Assembly (NCBI GenBank): GCA_021736785.1
Contig: JAIPFF010000003.1
Location: 62,001 to 126,000, forward strand
From: Thiohalocapsa sp.
GTDB lineage: Bacteria; Pseudomonadota; Gammaproteobacteria; Chromatiales; Chromatiaceae
Length of the DNA stretch: 64,000 nucleotides
Direction: 5' to 3'
Under the pieces are notes generated by a model. It saw only the letters and a list, made by a program, of their open reading frames with translations, searched no databases and had not been told where the DNA came from. Within the stretch, counting starts at the first letter, position 1; every line of letters begins with the position of its first letter. The position numbers and the translations under genes are program-made. Positions 53,789-63,222 of this stretch are shown one piece after another.

Positions 53789-54667
53789 CTACGCGCCCGC
53801 ATCGAGCATCTGCGTCAACGAGCGCAGATACCAGGTCGGGCGCACCGGCCAGGGCTCCCCGGGGGCCGGTGCCACGCCGGTGCCCACCAGCACCGAGTCG
53901 AGCCCGCAGCCGACAGCGCCGGCGATATCCGTACCGAGCTGATCGCCGATCATCACCGCGCGTGCGCTGCCGAGACGGCGCAGCGCGGCGTCGAAAATCG
54001 GCCGGTTCGGCTTGCCGAGCCGCAGAAAACCCAGATCACGCCGCGGATAGCGCTCGCGCAGCACCGCCTCCAGCATCGCCGCCAATCCGCCCGCGGTAAA
54101 GCCGAAGCGCCCGGGCGCCACCGGGTAAAGCAAATCCGGATTGCACAGCAGCAGCTCGAGCCGCTTGCCGGCATCGAAGCGGCGCAGCATCAGGCTCACG
54201 GCGCGGTCCAGATCCTCCAGGCAGCGGACGTCCTTTTGGTCGGCGATAACCAGCGCATCGGCATCGGTGTGGTCGTCGAGCATTACCGCGATGCCGCCGG
54301 CCCGCTCCACGTAGACGGTGGACTCCGCCGGCCCCATCACCACGCACCGGCAGCCATCCAGGCCGCGCTCGGCGAAATGCTCCGGCAACAGCCCGCCCGA
54401 GGTGACCAACCGCCCGGCCGGCACCGGCACGCCCAGCGCCGCGAGCTCGGCAGCCAGGGTTTCCGGCAGCCGGCTTGCGGAGTTGGTCACGACCAGCCAG
54501 GGGACGCCCTCGGTGTCGAGCCGTGCCAACAATTCCGCGGCACCGGGCAGCGCGCCGCTCTTGTCGACAAGCACGCCATAGGCGTCGATGAGAATGCCGT
54601 CGTACTGATCCGTCAACGCCTTCAGCGAAGGCGTCGGCGGCAGGTCGCCGGGGTCTTTATGCGTCAT
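53789..54667 (-). CDS. HAD-superfamily IIA phosphatase (NagD-like hydrolase)
   Basis: 292 residues. HAD motif I is 'GILIDAYGVLVDKSGALPGA', with Asp followed by Ala-Tyr-Gly rather than the common D-x-D-G, as in the hypothetical HAD-IIA branch that has D-x-W-G. Motif II is 'WLVVTNSASRL', motif III lies around 'LRLGKPNRPIFDAALRRLG', and motif IV is 'AVMIGDQLGTDIAGAVGCGLDSVLVGTGV'. The class IIA cap is inserted between II and III. Members dephosphorylate sugar phosphates or nucleotides. The substrate is unknown; loss of the second Asp of motif I may affect phosphatase activity. Confidence 0.85.
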   Translation of the reverse strand: MTHKDPGDLPPTPSLKALTDQYDGILIDAYGVLVDKSGALPGAAELLARLDTEGVPWLVVTNSASRLPETLAAELAALGVPVPAGRLVTSGGLLPEHFAERGLDGCRCVVMGPAESTVYVERAGGIAVMLDDHTDADALVIADQKDVRCLEDLDRAVSLMLRRFDAGKRLELLLCNPDLLYPVAPGRFGFTAGGLAAMLEAVLRERYPRRDLGFLRLGKPNRPIFDAALRRLGSARAVMIGDQLGTDIAGAVGCGLDSVLVGTGVAPAPGEPWPVRPTWYLRSLTQMLDAGA

Positions 54668-54697
54668 CGTCGTACCGGCTCGAGCTCCGCGGTCCGC

Positions 54698-55723
54698 TTA
54701 GGGAACGATCAGCATCATGCCCGGCGCAAGATCGGCAGGGCTATCGAGCAAGTCCCGGTTGGCATCGAGCAGCCGCTCCCAGAGACCGGGATCACCGTAG
54801 ACCTTGCCGGCGATGCTCGAGAGCGTATCCTGCGCGCGCACGCGATACACGGCGGTGCCGCTGACCGCGGGATCGCCGTTGTTGGCCGGGACCGTCGCCG
54901 GCATGCCGGGGGACGCCGCCTCGGGAGTCTGGCCGGAACCGGCGGCACGGGCCTCCGCGGCGGCGACTCGCTCGTTGAGCTCCACCACGCGCTGCATCGA
55001 CTCGGCTTGGCGCTCGCGTGCCGCGCTGAGCTCCAACGTCAAGCGTTCGTTCTCGGTGGTGACGCGCGCATGCGCTTCTTCGAGCGCCGCGTACAACTTC
55101 TCCGCCTTGTCCGCGCGCAACTGCGCCTCTTGCACCTTCTGAGCTTGCTGCTGCAAGCGGGCATGCAACTTCGCCGCCTCGTCGCGTGCCGCGGCGGCGT
55201 CGGCCGCCTGTTGCAAGCGCAGCTTGTGCGCTTCGACGAATTGGGACATCAGGAGGCTCAAACGGCGCTCCGCCTCTTCGAGGCGAACTTGCAAGCGCGC
55301 ATTCTCGTCGGCGAGCGGATGCTGCCCGGTGCCTTTCTCGCCGTTGCTGTTGACGCCTCGGGCCAGCATGGACTCGATGCCGCCGATGTGCGAATCGAGA
55401 CGCTCGGCGAGCCGCGTCAGCAGCGCCGACTGCTCGGTCAGCTGATTGAGCATCTCGCTGCCGCCCTGGCAGGTACGCAGCCGCTCGGCGAGCTCCGCGC
55501 CCTGGCGGACCAGTTCCCGGCGCTCCTCCTTCAGCGCATTGCAGGCGGCGTCGAGCTCGGCGAAGCGCTCTTCGAGGAGTTGAACCGCGCCCTCGGCAGT
55601 GCTCGCACTGGCCGGCGCGACGGCGCAAAGCAAAGTCACCGACATCAGCGCGGCAGCGAGCGGCAGAAGCGGCACGCGAGTCCGCGGCACAGTGCGGCGA
55701 GTGAGTGTATGGACTGACATCAT
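54698..55723 (-). CDS. Secreted coiled-coil protein with C-terminal LysM domain
   Basis: 341 residues from the first of two ATGs (55723). A signal peptide (~18-42, 'VPLLPLAAALMSVTLLCAVAPASAS') leads into a long Glu/Ala/Leu/Arg-rich coiled coil (~45-255), a flexible linker, and a LysM domain at the end ('VYRVRAQDTLSSIAGKVYGDPGLWERLLDANRDLL'). LysM binds peptidoglycan glycan strands. The build resembles FimV-like or cell-envelope spacer proteins, so an anchoring role in the periplasm is likely. The gene is 30 bases from the HAD gene on the same strand and may share its transcript. Confidence 0.8.
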   Translation of the reverse strand: MMSVHTLTRRTVPRTRVPLLPLAAALMSVTLLCAVAPASASTAEGAVQLLEERFAELDAACNALKEERRELVRQGAELAERLRTCQGGSEMLNQLTEQSALLTRLAERLDSHIGGIESMLARGVNSNGEKGTGQHPLADENARLQVRLEEAERRLSLLMSQFVEAHKLRLQQAADAAAARDEAAKLHARLQQQAQKVQEAQLRADKAEKLYAALEEAHARVTTENERLTLELSAARERQAESMQRVVELNERVAAAEARAAGSGQTPEAASPGMPATVPANNGDPAVSGTAVYRVRAQDTLSSIAGKVYGDPGLWERLLDANRDLLDSPADLAPGMMLIVP

Positions 55724-56155
55724 GACGGTATCGCACACATACTGGTAACTGCTTGTGGCCCGTGCTCGGCGAGCGGGTGGCAGCCGCGGCGGCACGAAAC
55801 CGGCGGGGAGCAGGTGCCCCTGATAGCCCTCCCGCGAGCGGTGGCCTCTGAGCCGGACCCGCATAAGTCGCCGGATAAGGCTGTCTATCCGTCGTTCACT
55901 TCTTGCGTAAGGGCCGGGCTCGCCGTATCCGGCGCGCCCGGAGCCGATGGCGTTCATCGGCGCGGCGAGCGTGCTCGGTGGCCTCCGGGAAATAACGGCG
56001 GCGACGCGCCCGGCGGCATGCGGCGCCTTAAGCGCACGCGCGCGCAACTGCTGCCGTCCGGCGGGCTTTGGACTGGTCGCGTCTTGATGACGGCTGACCG
56101 GGCAGTAAAGCGGGCGTCTGCGTCCATAGCGTCTGCTTATGTTGCGGGCAACGGG
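55724..56155. other. Intergenic region upstream of the LysM gene, no gene seen
   Basis: About 430 bases between the sohB stop and the LysM start, both on the minus strand. It should hold the LysM-gene promoter. No convincing promoter, hairpin or small gene was found. Confidence 0.5.
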
Positions 56156-57178
56156 TCAGGCGAGTACATCGGTTGCCCGCCCGACTATACGGGCGAGCGT
56201 TGATCGCATCGCCCCGAGCAACCGCTCCAGCGGCCGTTTGCGCGCCTTGTAACGTAGATGATAGAGCTCGGCGGATTGCCGTGCTTCCAATAAGTAATCA
56301 TCGCTCGTTTTCAGTTCGTCGACGAGTCCCAGTTCGAGCGCCTGCTCGCCGTACCAGTACTCGCCGGTTGCCACCCGGGCCAAATTCACATCCGGGCGAT
56401 TCGTAGCGATAAACGCCTTGAACAGCGCATGGGTCTGCTCGAGTTGCTCGCGCAGCTTCTGGCGGCCCTCGTCGGTGTTCTCGCCGAACAGCGTCAAAGT
56501 GCGCTTGTATTCGCCGGCCGTGTGCAGTTCGAAGTCGACCCCGCTGCGCTCGAGCAGGCGGTGGAAGTTGGGCAGTTCCGCCAGCACGCCGATGGAGCCG
56601 ATGATCGCAAACGGCGCCGCGATAATGCGGTCGGCGACACAGGCCATCAGGTAGCCGCCGCTCGCGGCCACCTTGTCGACGGCCAGGGTCAGCGGGATGC
56701 CGCGGGCCTTGATTCGCATCAACTGCGAGGCGGCGAGGCCGTGCTCGTGCACCGCGCCGCCGGCATTGTCGAGCCGCACCAAAACTTGGTCACCGGGACG
56801 CGACTCCGCCAGCAGCGCAGAGATCATCTCGCGCAGCCCCGAGACCTCGCTGGCCATGATGTCGCCTTCGAAGTCGATCACGAACATGCGCGGGCGCTCG
56901 AGCGTATCGGCCTTCTCCCGCTGCTTGCTCGCCTTGCGTTCTTCCTTCGCTGTCTTCTTGTAGAGCTTCCCCGGCAACGTTGCGGCGCGAATGATGTCGG
57001 CCATGTTGGCGTAGCGGTCGTTCAGGCTGAAGACCTCGAGCCGGCTGCCGTCCTCCTCGGCGTTGCTCTTCAGCGAGCCGCGCGCGCGCGAGAGTGCAAT
57101 CAGCAATAAGCCGACGAAGGCGATGACGGTCAGCGATTTGGCCGCGAAGAGGCCGTATTCGATCAAGGCGTCGGTCAA
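56156..57178 (-). CDS. sohB: Inner-membrane serine protease SohB (S49)
   Basis: 340 residues, close to E. coli SohB. An N-terminal membrane helix (~12-30) and a charged linker ('KKTAKEERKASKQREK') lead into the S49 core: 'RMFVIDFEGDIMASEVSGLREMISALL', 'VRLDNAGGAVHEHG', nucleophile Ser173 in 'DKVAASGGYLMACVADRI', 'AIIGSIGVL', and general-base Lys225 in 'AGEYKRTLTLFGENTDEGRQKL'. It degrades membrane or periplasmic peptides. It is the last gene of the gpmI-thyA-sohB series on the minus strand, 51 bases after thyA. Confidence 0.94.
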   Translation of the reverse strand: MTDALIEYGLFAAKSLTVIAFVGLLLIALSRARGSLKSNAEEDGSRLEVFSLNDRYANMADIIRAATLPGKLYKKTAKEERKASKQREKADTLERPRMFVIDFEGDIMASEVSGLREMISALLAESRPGDQVLVRLDNAGGAVHEHGLAASQLMRIKARGIPLTLAVDKVAASGGYLMACVADRIIAAPFAIIGSIGVLAELPNFHRLLERSGVDFELHTAGEYKRTLTLFGENTDEGRQKLREQLEQTHALFKAFIATNRPDVNLARVATGEYWYGEQALELGLVDELKTSDDYLLEARQSAELYHLRYKARKRPLERLLGAMRSTLARIVGRATDVLA

Positions 57179-57229
57179 AGCGGGATGCTCCGGCGAGGAT
57201 CGGGCCGCGGACAGGGCGCGCCGCGGCGC

Positions 57230-58069
57230 TCAGACCGCGATCGGCGCGCGGATCGCGGGATGGGGGTCGTAACCGACGAATGCGAAATCGTCCAGCACAT
57301 AGTCGAACAGCGACGGCGGGCGGCGGCGGATTTCCAGGCGCGGCAGCGGTCGAGGCTCGCGGCGAAGTTGCTCGAGCACGATGTCGTCGGTCAGATGATT
57401 GCGATAGAGATGCAAGTCTCCGAAGCTGTGCACGAAATCCCCCGGCGTGAGGTCGCACTGCTGCGCGATCATATGCGTCAGCAGGGCATAGCTCGCAATA
57501 TTGAACGGCACGCCGAGAAACAGATCGGCACTGCGCTGATACAGCTGACACGACAGTGTGCCGTTTTGTACGTAAAACTGGAAGAGGCAATGGCAGGGCG
57601 CCAGCGCCATGCGGCCGGCCGCGGCGTTCTCGGCCGGGGATTTGCCCGGCAGCGGCAACTCCGCCGGGTTCCAAGCCGAGACCACAAGCCGGCGGGAATC
57701 GGGATCGCTGCGGATGGTCTCCAGCAATTGACCGATCTGGTCGATCACGGCGCCGTCGGGCGCCCGCCAGCTGCGCCATTGGGCGCCGTAGATCGGCCCG
57801 AGATCGCCGTCCGGCGCGGCCCAGTCGTCCCAGATCGTCACGCCGCGGTCGTTGAGCCAGCGGTTGTCGGTGGAGCCGGACAAGAACCACAACAGCTCCT
57901 GAACCACGCTGCGCAGATGAATGCGCTTGGTGGTGACGAGCGGAAAGCCGGCCTGCAGATCGAAGCGCACCTGACGGCCGAATACCGAGCGGGTGCCGAC
58001 GCCGGTGCGATCGGCCTTGTCGCAGCCGTTGTCCTTCACGTCGCGGAGCAGTTCCAGATACTGATGCAT
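57230..58069 (-). CDS. thyA: Thymidylate synthase
   Basis: 279 residues from the ATG at 58069. Motifs: '[44 protein letters not shown]', '[12 protein letters not shown]', catalytic Cys159 in '[14 protein letters not shown]', '[30 protein letters not shown]' and '[10 protein letters not shown]'. A short insertion ('[16 protein letters not shown]') before the catalytic loop makes it longer than the 264-residue E. coli enzyme. It methylates dUMP to dTMP with methylene-tetrahydrofolate. It starts 20 bases after the gpmI stop. No folA or lgt is adjacent. Confidence 0.97.
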   Translation of the reverse strand: MHQYLELLRDVKDNGCDKADRTGVGTRSVFGRQVRFDLQAGFPLVTTKRIHLRSVVQELLWFLSGSTDNRWLNDRGVTIWDDWAAPDGDLGPIYGAQWRSWRAPDGAVIDQIGQLLETIRSDPDSRRLVVSAWNPAELPLPGKSPAENAAAGRMALAPCHCLFQFYVQNGTLSCQLYQRSADLFLGVPFNIASYALLTHMIAQQCDLTPGDFVHSFGDLHLYRNHLTDDIVLEQLRREPRPLPRLEIRRRPPSLFDYVLDDFAFVGYDPHPAIRAPIAV

Positions 58070-58089
58070 GTCGGCGGCCGCGGGCGGTC

Positions 58090-59634
58090 TCAGCCGCTCA
58101 CCGGCGCAAGCAACAGCGAGCGCCCATGCATCTGCTCGGGCTGCGGCAGTCCCATCAGGCCAAGCACCGTCGGGGCGATGTCCTCGATGCCGCGGCCGAT
58201 GGCGAGCGTCCAATCGTCGGCGTCGACGAGGACGCAAGGCACCGGATAGACGGTGTGCCTGGTATGGGGCTCGCCGGTCAGGGGATCGACCATCTCGTCG
58301 CAGTTGCCGTGGTCGGCGGTCAGCAGCACCGAGAAATCGGCCTCGGCGGCGGCGTCGATGACCCGCCCCACCTCGCGGTCAAGCACGCGAACGGCCTCGA
58401 TCACGGCCTCGCGCACCGCTGTATGCCCCACCATGTCGCCGTTGGCGAAGTTGACGACGATGAACGGATACTTGCGGCTTTCGATGGCCTCGATGACGGC
58501 GTCGGCCACTTCGCGGGCGCTCATCTCCGGCATCAGGTCATAGGTCGCCACTTTCGGCGAGGGAATCAGCCGCCGCTCTTCGCCCGGATACGGCTCGCCG
58601 CGGCCGCCGTTGAAGAAGAAGGTGACGTGCGCGTACTTCTCCGTCTCGGCGCAATGGAACTGGGCCAGCCCCGCGTCGCTGAGCACTTGGCCCAGCGTCA
58701 CCGGCGGCATCTCGTGGTCGAATGCATGGGGCAGCCCGTAGCGGTGGTCGTACTCCATCATGCAGGTGATTCGAGCGGCGCGGAAATCACCTCGCTCGAA
58801 GGCGTCGAATTCCGGCAGGAACAGCGCCGAGACGATTTGCCGCGGGCGATCCTTGCGGAAGTTGAAGAACACCAGACTGTCGCCGTCGGCGATGCGCTCA
58901 CCATGGTCGACGATGGTCGGACGGATGAACTCGTCGTCTTCGCCGGCGGCATAGGCCTGCTCGATGGCCTCGCGCGCGGAGCCGGCATGGCGGCCCTCGC
59001 CATGCACGAAGGCGTCGAAGGCGAGCTTGGTGCGGTCCCAGCGCTGATCGCGGTCCATGGCGTAGTATCGACCGCTGACGCTTGCGATGGCGCCGCCGGC
59101 ATCGGCCAGCGCCTCCTCGACGGCCTCCAAGTAGCTCAGGGCCGAGCGCGGCGCCGTGTCGCGGCCGTCGGTGATCATGTGCACCACGGGCTTGGCGCCG
59201 GCGGCGCTGGCCAGTTCGATCAACGCGATCAGATGCCGGACATGGCTGTGCACACCGCCATCCGAAACGAGCCCCATGATGTGCAGCGGACGCTGCTCTT
59301 GCGCCGCGACCCGAGCGGCCTCGCGCAGCACCGCGTTGTCGAAGAAGCTGCCGTCGGCGACGGCATCGTCGATCAGGACCAAATCCTGACGCACGATGCA
59401 GCCCGAGCCCAACGTCATGTGGCCGACCTCCGAATTGCCCATCTGCCCGTCCGGCAGACCGACGGAGCGCGCGGATGCCTGCAGCACGGTGTGCGCATTG
59501 TTCGCGAAGAGTCGGTCGAAGTTCGGCGTTTCGGCAATCGCAATGGCGTTGTTGGCTTTGCCCGGGTTGGCCCCGAACCCGTCCAGGATAATCAGCACCA
59601 CCGGACGGCGCGGTACATCGAATCCCTTGCCCAT
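58090..59634 (-). CDS. gpmI: 2,3-bisphosphoglycerate-independent phosphoglycerate mutase
   Basis: 514 residues, with GGGAGAG ~10 bases before the ATG at 59634. Metal and catalytic motifs: '[15 protein letters not shown]' (Asp), Ser68 in '[19 protein letters not shown]', '[17 protein letters not shown]', '[10 protein letters not shown]', '[12 protein letters not shown]', '[11 protein letters not shown]', '[14 protein letters not shown]' and '[15 protein letters not shown]'. It interconverts 3- and 2-phosphoglycerate using manganese. It heads the minus-strand series gpmI-thyA-sohB. Confidence 0.97.
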   Translation of the reverse strand: MGKGFDVPRRPVVLIILDGFGANPGKANNAIAIAETPNFDRLFANNAHTVLQASARSVGLPDGQMGNSEVGHMTLGSGCIVRQDLVLIDDAVADGSFFDNAVLREAARVAAQEQRPLHIMGLVSDGGVHSHVRHLIALIELASAAGAKPVVHMITDGRDTAPRSALSYLEAVEEALADAGGAIASVSGRYYAMDRDQRWDRTKLAFDAFVHGEGRHAGSAREAIEQAYAAGEDDEFIRPTIVDHGERIADGDSLVFFNFRKDRPRQIVSALFLPEFDAFERGDFRAARITCMMEYDHRYGLPHAFDHEMPPVTLGQVLSDAGLAQFHCAETEKYAHVTFFFNGGRGEPYPGEERRLIPSPKVATYDLMPEMSAREVADAVIEAIESRKYPFIVVNFANGDMVGHTAVREAVIEAVRVLDREVGRVIDAAAEADFSVLLTADHGNCDEMVDPLTGEPHTRHTVYPVPCVLVDADDWTLAIGRGIEDIAPTVLGLMGLPQPEQMHGRSLLLAPVSG

Positions 59635-59726
59635 CTGTCTTCTCTCCCGCATTCGAGTGGGTTTCTGGCCCCATTGTAGCGCGGACGCGCCCGAAACACT
59701 GAGCGCCGCCGACATTCGGCGCCGAT

Positions 59727-60143
59727 TCAGTCGGCGCAGGGATAGAGTCCGGCCATGATGCCGGGCACGAGTGAGCGCGTGTCCGCGGCCGCGAGTGACG
59801 CATCGCGCGCCAACGCCCGCCGCAGCGCGGCCACGACCTTCAGCGTAGCGGTATCGATGCCTTCCTGCGCCGGCATGCACCAGCGCTCGGCATCGTCCTC
59901 GCCGCGCAGCAGCTTGCAATCGCAGGGCACGGCAAACCACTCGCAGGTCGCCGCGTCGACGCCGCGATGCCCGGCGGCGGCGGCCCGCTCGCAGACCGCC
60001 AGCAATTCGCCCACCGACGGCCCGCCCTCGGCGTTCGCCGCGGCATGCGACATCAGCAGCCCGGCGGCGGCTAGACCGGCCGCGCGGCGGAGGATACCGG
60101 AGCCGGCCGGCCGCCGGCAGCTCACTCGTTGCAAGACTGACAT
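59727..60143 (-). CDS. Small secreted protein, Rap1a/Tai-like
   Basis: 138 residues from the ATG at 60143, with an N-terminal signal peptide ('RRAAGLAAAGLLMSHAAANA'). The mature ~95 residues hold four to five Cys and resemble the Rap1a/Tai fold: 'VGELLAVCERAA' near the start, a central Cys cluster ('ATCEWFAVPCDC'), then 'WCMPAQEGIDTATLKVVAALRRAL' and the end 'PGIMAGLYPC'. Family members include Serratia Rap1a/Rap2a, which neutralise type VI effectors, but most are of unknown role. The usual 'C.gYi.G' centre is altered here. No effector or type VI gene is near. Confidence 0.55.
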   Translation of the reverse strand: MSVLQRVSCRRPAGSGILRRAAGLAAAGLLMSHAAANAEGGPSVGELLAVCERAAAAGHRGVDAATCEWFAVPCDCKLLRGEDDAERWCMPAQEGIDTATLKVVAALRRALARDASLAAADTRSLVPGIMAGLYPCAD

Positions 60144-60672
60144 CGAAGCTCCTCGGCGCTGGCCGGGCTCGGAATCGAATAGACCGGAACCTGTGTGCGC
60201 GCGCCATTCTCCCGGACCACGCCGGAGAATCCGCAAACCGACGGCGGCGTTTCGGCGAGCGCACCCGAATCGGGGGTCCCACCGTCTGCACGCAAAGGCC
60301 GAATTGAAGTATCTTAGCGAACTCGGTCACGAGCAATGCGCCATCGCTCGGAAATCGGCCCCAAGGCCGGCGGCTTCCGGGCTCATCGCCATGCAGTGCG
60401 TACGCCCGAATGCGTCCGGGAGACGACGGGCCCGAAGGCCGGCAGGATGCAGGTCGGTATCGGTGCTCGAGCGACGGCGCAGTGCCCGGCATGATTCCCG
60501 TGGCTGCACGATAGCCGCGGCCAGCCGGTCGAACGGCCGCGACCCGCGGGCCGGAAGGATCCGATCTGCCCGGCACGGCGCAGTTTCCCGCGGTCGCAGG
60601 GCGCGCGAGCTCTTGCCCGCCAGGATTACGTTGACGACACAGACGCGCCCGCGACGCGGCGCCGGAGGACAG
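60144..60672. other. Divergent intergenic region upstream of the second glgC
   Basis: About 530 bases with promoters presumably for both neighbours. The glgC frame is open far upstream but without family sequence. The clear signals are a GGAGGA ribosome-binding site at 60664-60669 and a 7-bp inverted repeat (attctcc / ggagaat, 60206-60212 and 60224-60230). Confidence 0.45.
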
Positions 60673-61926
60673 ATGCCCGACAGAATCATTGCTTTCGTCA
60701 TGGCCGGTGGCCAAGGCTCGCGACTGCAGCCGCTGACCGCCGCCCGATCAAAACCGTCGGTTCCCTTCGGCTCCCGCTACCGCCTGGTCGACTTCGTTCT
60801 CAGCAATCTGGTCAACTCCCAGATCCGCACGATCTATCTGCTGGTTCAATACAAATCGCAGTCGCTGATCGAGCATGTGCGCAAGGCCTGGACCATCTCG
60901 CCGCTGCTGCAGGATCAATTCGTGACCGTGGTGCCGCCGCAGATGCGCGTCGGCTCGTCCTGGTTCCAGGGCACGGCCGACGCCGTGCAGCAGAACATCA
61001 ATCTGGTCGAGGAGCACGGGCCCGACTTTGTCGTCGTCTTCGGCGCCGACCACATCTACCGGATGGATATCCGCCAGATGGTGGAATTCCACAAGGAGCG
61101 CGACGCCGACGTCAGCATCGCCGCGCTGCCGGTACCCATCGAAGAAGCAAAGGAGTTCGGGGTCATCGCCGCCGACGCCGAGGGCCGTATCGAAGCCTTC
61201 CAGGAAAAGCCGGCCAACCCGCGGCCGCTCCCCGACGATCCGTCCAGCGCATTCGCATCCATGGGCAACTACGTGTTCAGCACCAAAGTGCTGCTGCAGG
61301 CCCTGCAGGATGCCCAAAACGCCGGCGAAACCGATTTCGGCAACCACGTACTGCCCCGGCTGCTGGCGGGCGGCAGCCGCCTTTACGCTTACGACTTCGC
61401 CGGCAATCAGATCCCCGGCATCAAGCCCTACGAGGCGCAGGTCTACTGGCGCGATGTCGGTAACATCGACGCCTATTTCAACGCCCACAAGGATGTCCTC
61501 GGTGCCGAGCCGGTCTTCGACGCGTTCAACCCCGAGTGGCCGATCTACTCCAGCAACTACCAAGGTCCGGTGGCGCGGGTGCTGGGAGGGCGGCTCGACA
61601 ACACGCTGCTCGGCGCCGCGACAGTGATCCACGACAACAGTTTGCTGACGAACTCGATCATCCGCCGCGAGGCCGTCATCGAAGAGGACGTCGTGCTCGA
61701 GGACTGCATCGTGATGGACTACGTCCGCGTCTGCCGCGGCGCCCGGCTGCGCCGCTGCATCGTCGACCGTCACAACGTCATCGAGGCGGGCAGCACCATC
61801 GGCTACGATCGCGAAGCCGACAGCAAGCTGTACAAGGTCTCGGAGGGCGGGGTCACGGTGATCCCGTCGGGACAAGCGAATGTCTTCGCCCGCACCACGT
61901 CGGGCTTCGGCGGCTACTCGGAGTAA
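60673..61926 (+). CDS. glgC: Glucose-1-phosphate adenylyltransferase (second copy)
   Basis: 417 residues; start fixed by GGAGGA four bases upstream of the ATG at 60673. It has 'IIAFVMAGGQGSRLQPLTAARSKPSVPFGSRYRLVDFVLSNLVNSQI', 'VQYKSQSLIEHV', 'GTADAVQQNINLV', 'FGADHIYRMDIRQMVEFHK', 'FQEKPANP', 'DFGNHVLPRLL', 'YWRDVGNIDAYFNAHKDVL' and a C-terminal left-handed beta-helix. The N-terminal sequence is of the proteobacterial GlgC type but differs at many positions from the copy at 24455-25726. Two copies may have different allosteric control. It lies alone, convergent with rnfH. Confidence 0.95.
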   Translation: MPDRIIAFVMAGGQGSRLQPLTAARSKPSVPFGSRYRLVDFVLSNLVNSQIRTIYLLVQYKSQSLIEHVRKAWTISPLLQDQFVTVVPPQMRVGSSWFQGTADAVQQNINLVEEHGPDFVVVFGADHIYRMDIRQMVEFHKERDADVSIAALPVPIEEAKEFGVIAADAEGRIEAFQEKPANPRPLPDDPSSAFASMGNYVFSTKVLLQALQDAQNAGETDFGNHVLPRLLAGGSRLYAYDFAGNQIPGIKPYEAQVYWRDVGNIDAYFNAHKDVLGAEPVFDAFNPEWPIYSSNYQGPVARVLGGRLDNTLLGAATVIHDNSLLTNSIIRREAVIEEDVVLEDCIVMDYVRVCRGARLRRCIVDRHNVIEAGSTIGYDREADSKLYKVSEGGVTVIPSGQANVFARTTSGFGGYSE

Positions 61927-61943
61927 CGCACCCGCGTGCCGCA

Positions 61944-61973
61944 CCCGCGAGCGCCTGCGCGGCCGCTCGCGGG
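61944..61973. terminator. 10-bp hairpin between convergent glgC and rnfH
   Basis: The arms cccgcgagcg (61944-61953) and cgctcgcggg (61964-61973) are exact reverse complements with a 10-nt loop, 17 bases past the glgC stop. It could end transcription from both sides; there is no strong T-run. Confidence 0.45.
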
Positions 61974-62099
61974 CGGGTTGCCCCGGCGTCGCGGGCTGCG
62001 CTGCCGGTGTCCGGCGCGCGACGGCCCAGTCGCGACACTGCCCGGGCATCGCCGCAGCCCGGTTTCCCGGTTTGCGCCGATGGCTCGCCGCGACTGCGA

Positions 62100-62378
62100 T
62101 CACTCCTCCGCGTCGGGCTCCCGGTCGCGCCGCTGCACCGTCTCCGGATCCGCGGTGATCGGACGGTAGATCTCCACCCGATCCCCCTCCTTCACGCGCG
62201 CGTCGAGCTTCGTGAACTTGCCGAAGATGCCGATGCGCTGTGTCTCCAGGTCGATATCCGGATACTGCTGCAGGAGTCCGGCGCGCTCGATGGCGTCGCG
62301 AACCGTGCTGCCGTCGGGCACGTCGAGCTTGAGCCATGTGCGCTTGAACTTATCCGCATAGGCGACACCGATATGCAT
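62100..62378 (-). CDS. rnfH: RnfH-family ubiquitin-like protein
   Basis: 92 residues. The beta-grasp sequence fits RnfH (UPF0125): 'MHIGVAYADKFKRTWLKLDVPDGSTVRDAIERAGLL', 'DLETQRIGIFGKFTKLDARVKEGDRVEIYRPITADPE', then a charged tail. RnfH is encoded with rnf genes or with the RatA toxin in many proteobacteria; its role is not established. It starts three bases after the rnfE stop and closes the rnf operon in this window. Confidence 0.93.
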   Translation of the reverse strand: MHIGVAYADKFKRTWLKLDVPDGSTVRDAIERAGLLQQYPDIDLETQRIGIFGKFTKLDARVKEGDRVEIYRPITADPETVQRRDREPDAEE

Positions 62379-62381
62379 GGC

Positions 62382-63086
62382 TCAACCCTCCGCCGCCGCG
62401 GGCGCGGCACGCAGGCGCATGCGCGTGCTCTGCCGCGCATCGAGCAGCCGCTTCCCCGCCAGCAGGAAACCCAGGGCGATAAAGCCGCCGGGCGGCAGGA
62501 TCATCAGCAGGAAGCCGCGGTAGTCGGGAATCAGCGTCAGTTCCAGGAAATGCACGCCCTCCCCCAGCAGCATCGAGGCGTCGGCGAACAGCGTGCCGGA
62601 GCCGATGATCTCGCGCACGGCGCCGAGGCCCACAAGCACCATCGTGAAGCCCGCCCCCATCATCAGGCCGTCGAAACCGGACGCCATGACCCCGTTGCGC
62701 GACGCGAATGATTCCGCCCGTCCGAGGATGGCGCAATTGGTCACGATCAGCGGAATAAACAGACCGAGCACCTTGTGCAGGTCGTGCATCCAGGCATTCA
62801 TGCCGAGGTCGACGAGCGTCACCAGCGTCGCGATGATCAGCACGAACACCGGGATGCGCACTTCCGGCGTGATGATGCCGCGCAACAGCGACACCATCAG
62901 CCCGGACATGACCAGCACGAAGGTGCTCGCGAGTCCGAGGCCGAGGCCGTTGGTGGCGGTGCCGGTGACCGCCAGCAGCGGGCACAGTGCCAGCGACTGC
63001 GCGAATACGACATTGTTGTCCCAGGTGCCGTCCTTCGCGATACGGCCCCAGTCGGTCTTCGGGGTTTCTGTCTCGGTCTTGCTCAT
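62382..63086 (-). CDS. rnfE: Electron transport complex subunit RnfE/RsxE
   Basis: 234 residues, six membrane helices. Motifs: 'NNVVFAQSLALCPLLAVTGTATNGLGLGLASTFVLVMSGL', 'IPVFVLIIATLVTLVDLGMNAW' and 'IPLIVTNCAILGRAESFAS'. The two Cys in 'LALCPLLA' and 'VTNCAIL' correspond to those that help hold an iron-sulfur centre between RnfA and RnfE. The Rnf complex moves electrons between NADH and ferredoxin coupled to ion transport across the inner membrane. The 136 bases before it, up to the rnfG stop, hold no gene. Confidence 0.95.
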   Translation of the reverse strand: MSKTETETPKTDWGRIAKDGTWDNNVVFAQSLALCPLLAVTGTATNGLGLGLASTFVLVMSGLMVSLLRGIITPEVRIPVFVLIIATLVTLVDLGMNAWMHDLHKVLGLFIPLIVTNCAILGRAESFASRNGVMASGFDGLMMGAGFTMVLVGLGAVREIIGSGTLFADASMLLGEGVHFLELTLIPDYRGFLLMILPPGGFIALGFLLAGKRLLDARQSTRMRLRAAPAAAEG

Positions 63087-63222
63087 GGCGTTGGCCGTGT
63101 CGGATCAAGTAAGCGTTGAAGGTGCTCGGAGCGCTGATTCGCTCGATCGGGGCACGCACGGGCGCGATGCGTGTCGCGGGAGGCCCGCTTCCGATCGACG
63201 CCCTCTTCGCAACCGCCCGTGG

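Noticed and set aside
58126-59679. 517-residue plus-strand open frame antisense to gpmI
   Set aside because: No family signal; gpmI has all its metal and catalytic motifs on the other strand.
59755-60672. Long N-terminal extension of the second GlgC
   Set aside because: The ATG at 60673 has a GGAGGA site and begins directly on the nucleotidyltransferase motif. The upstream frame is open by composition only and overlaps another gene.
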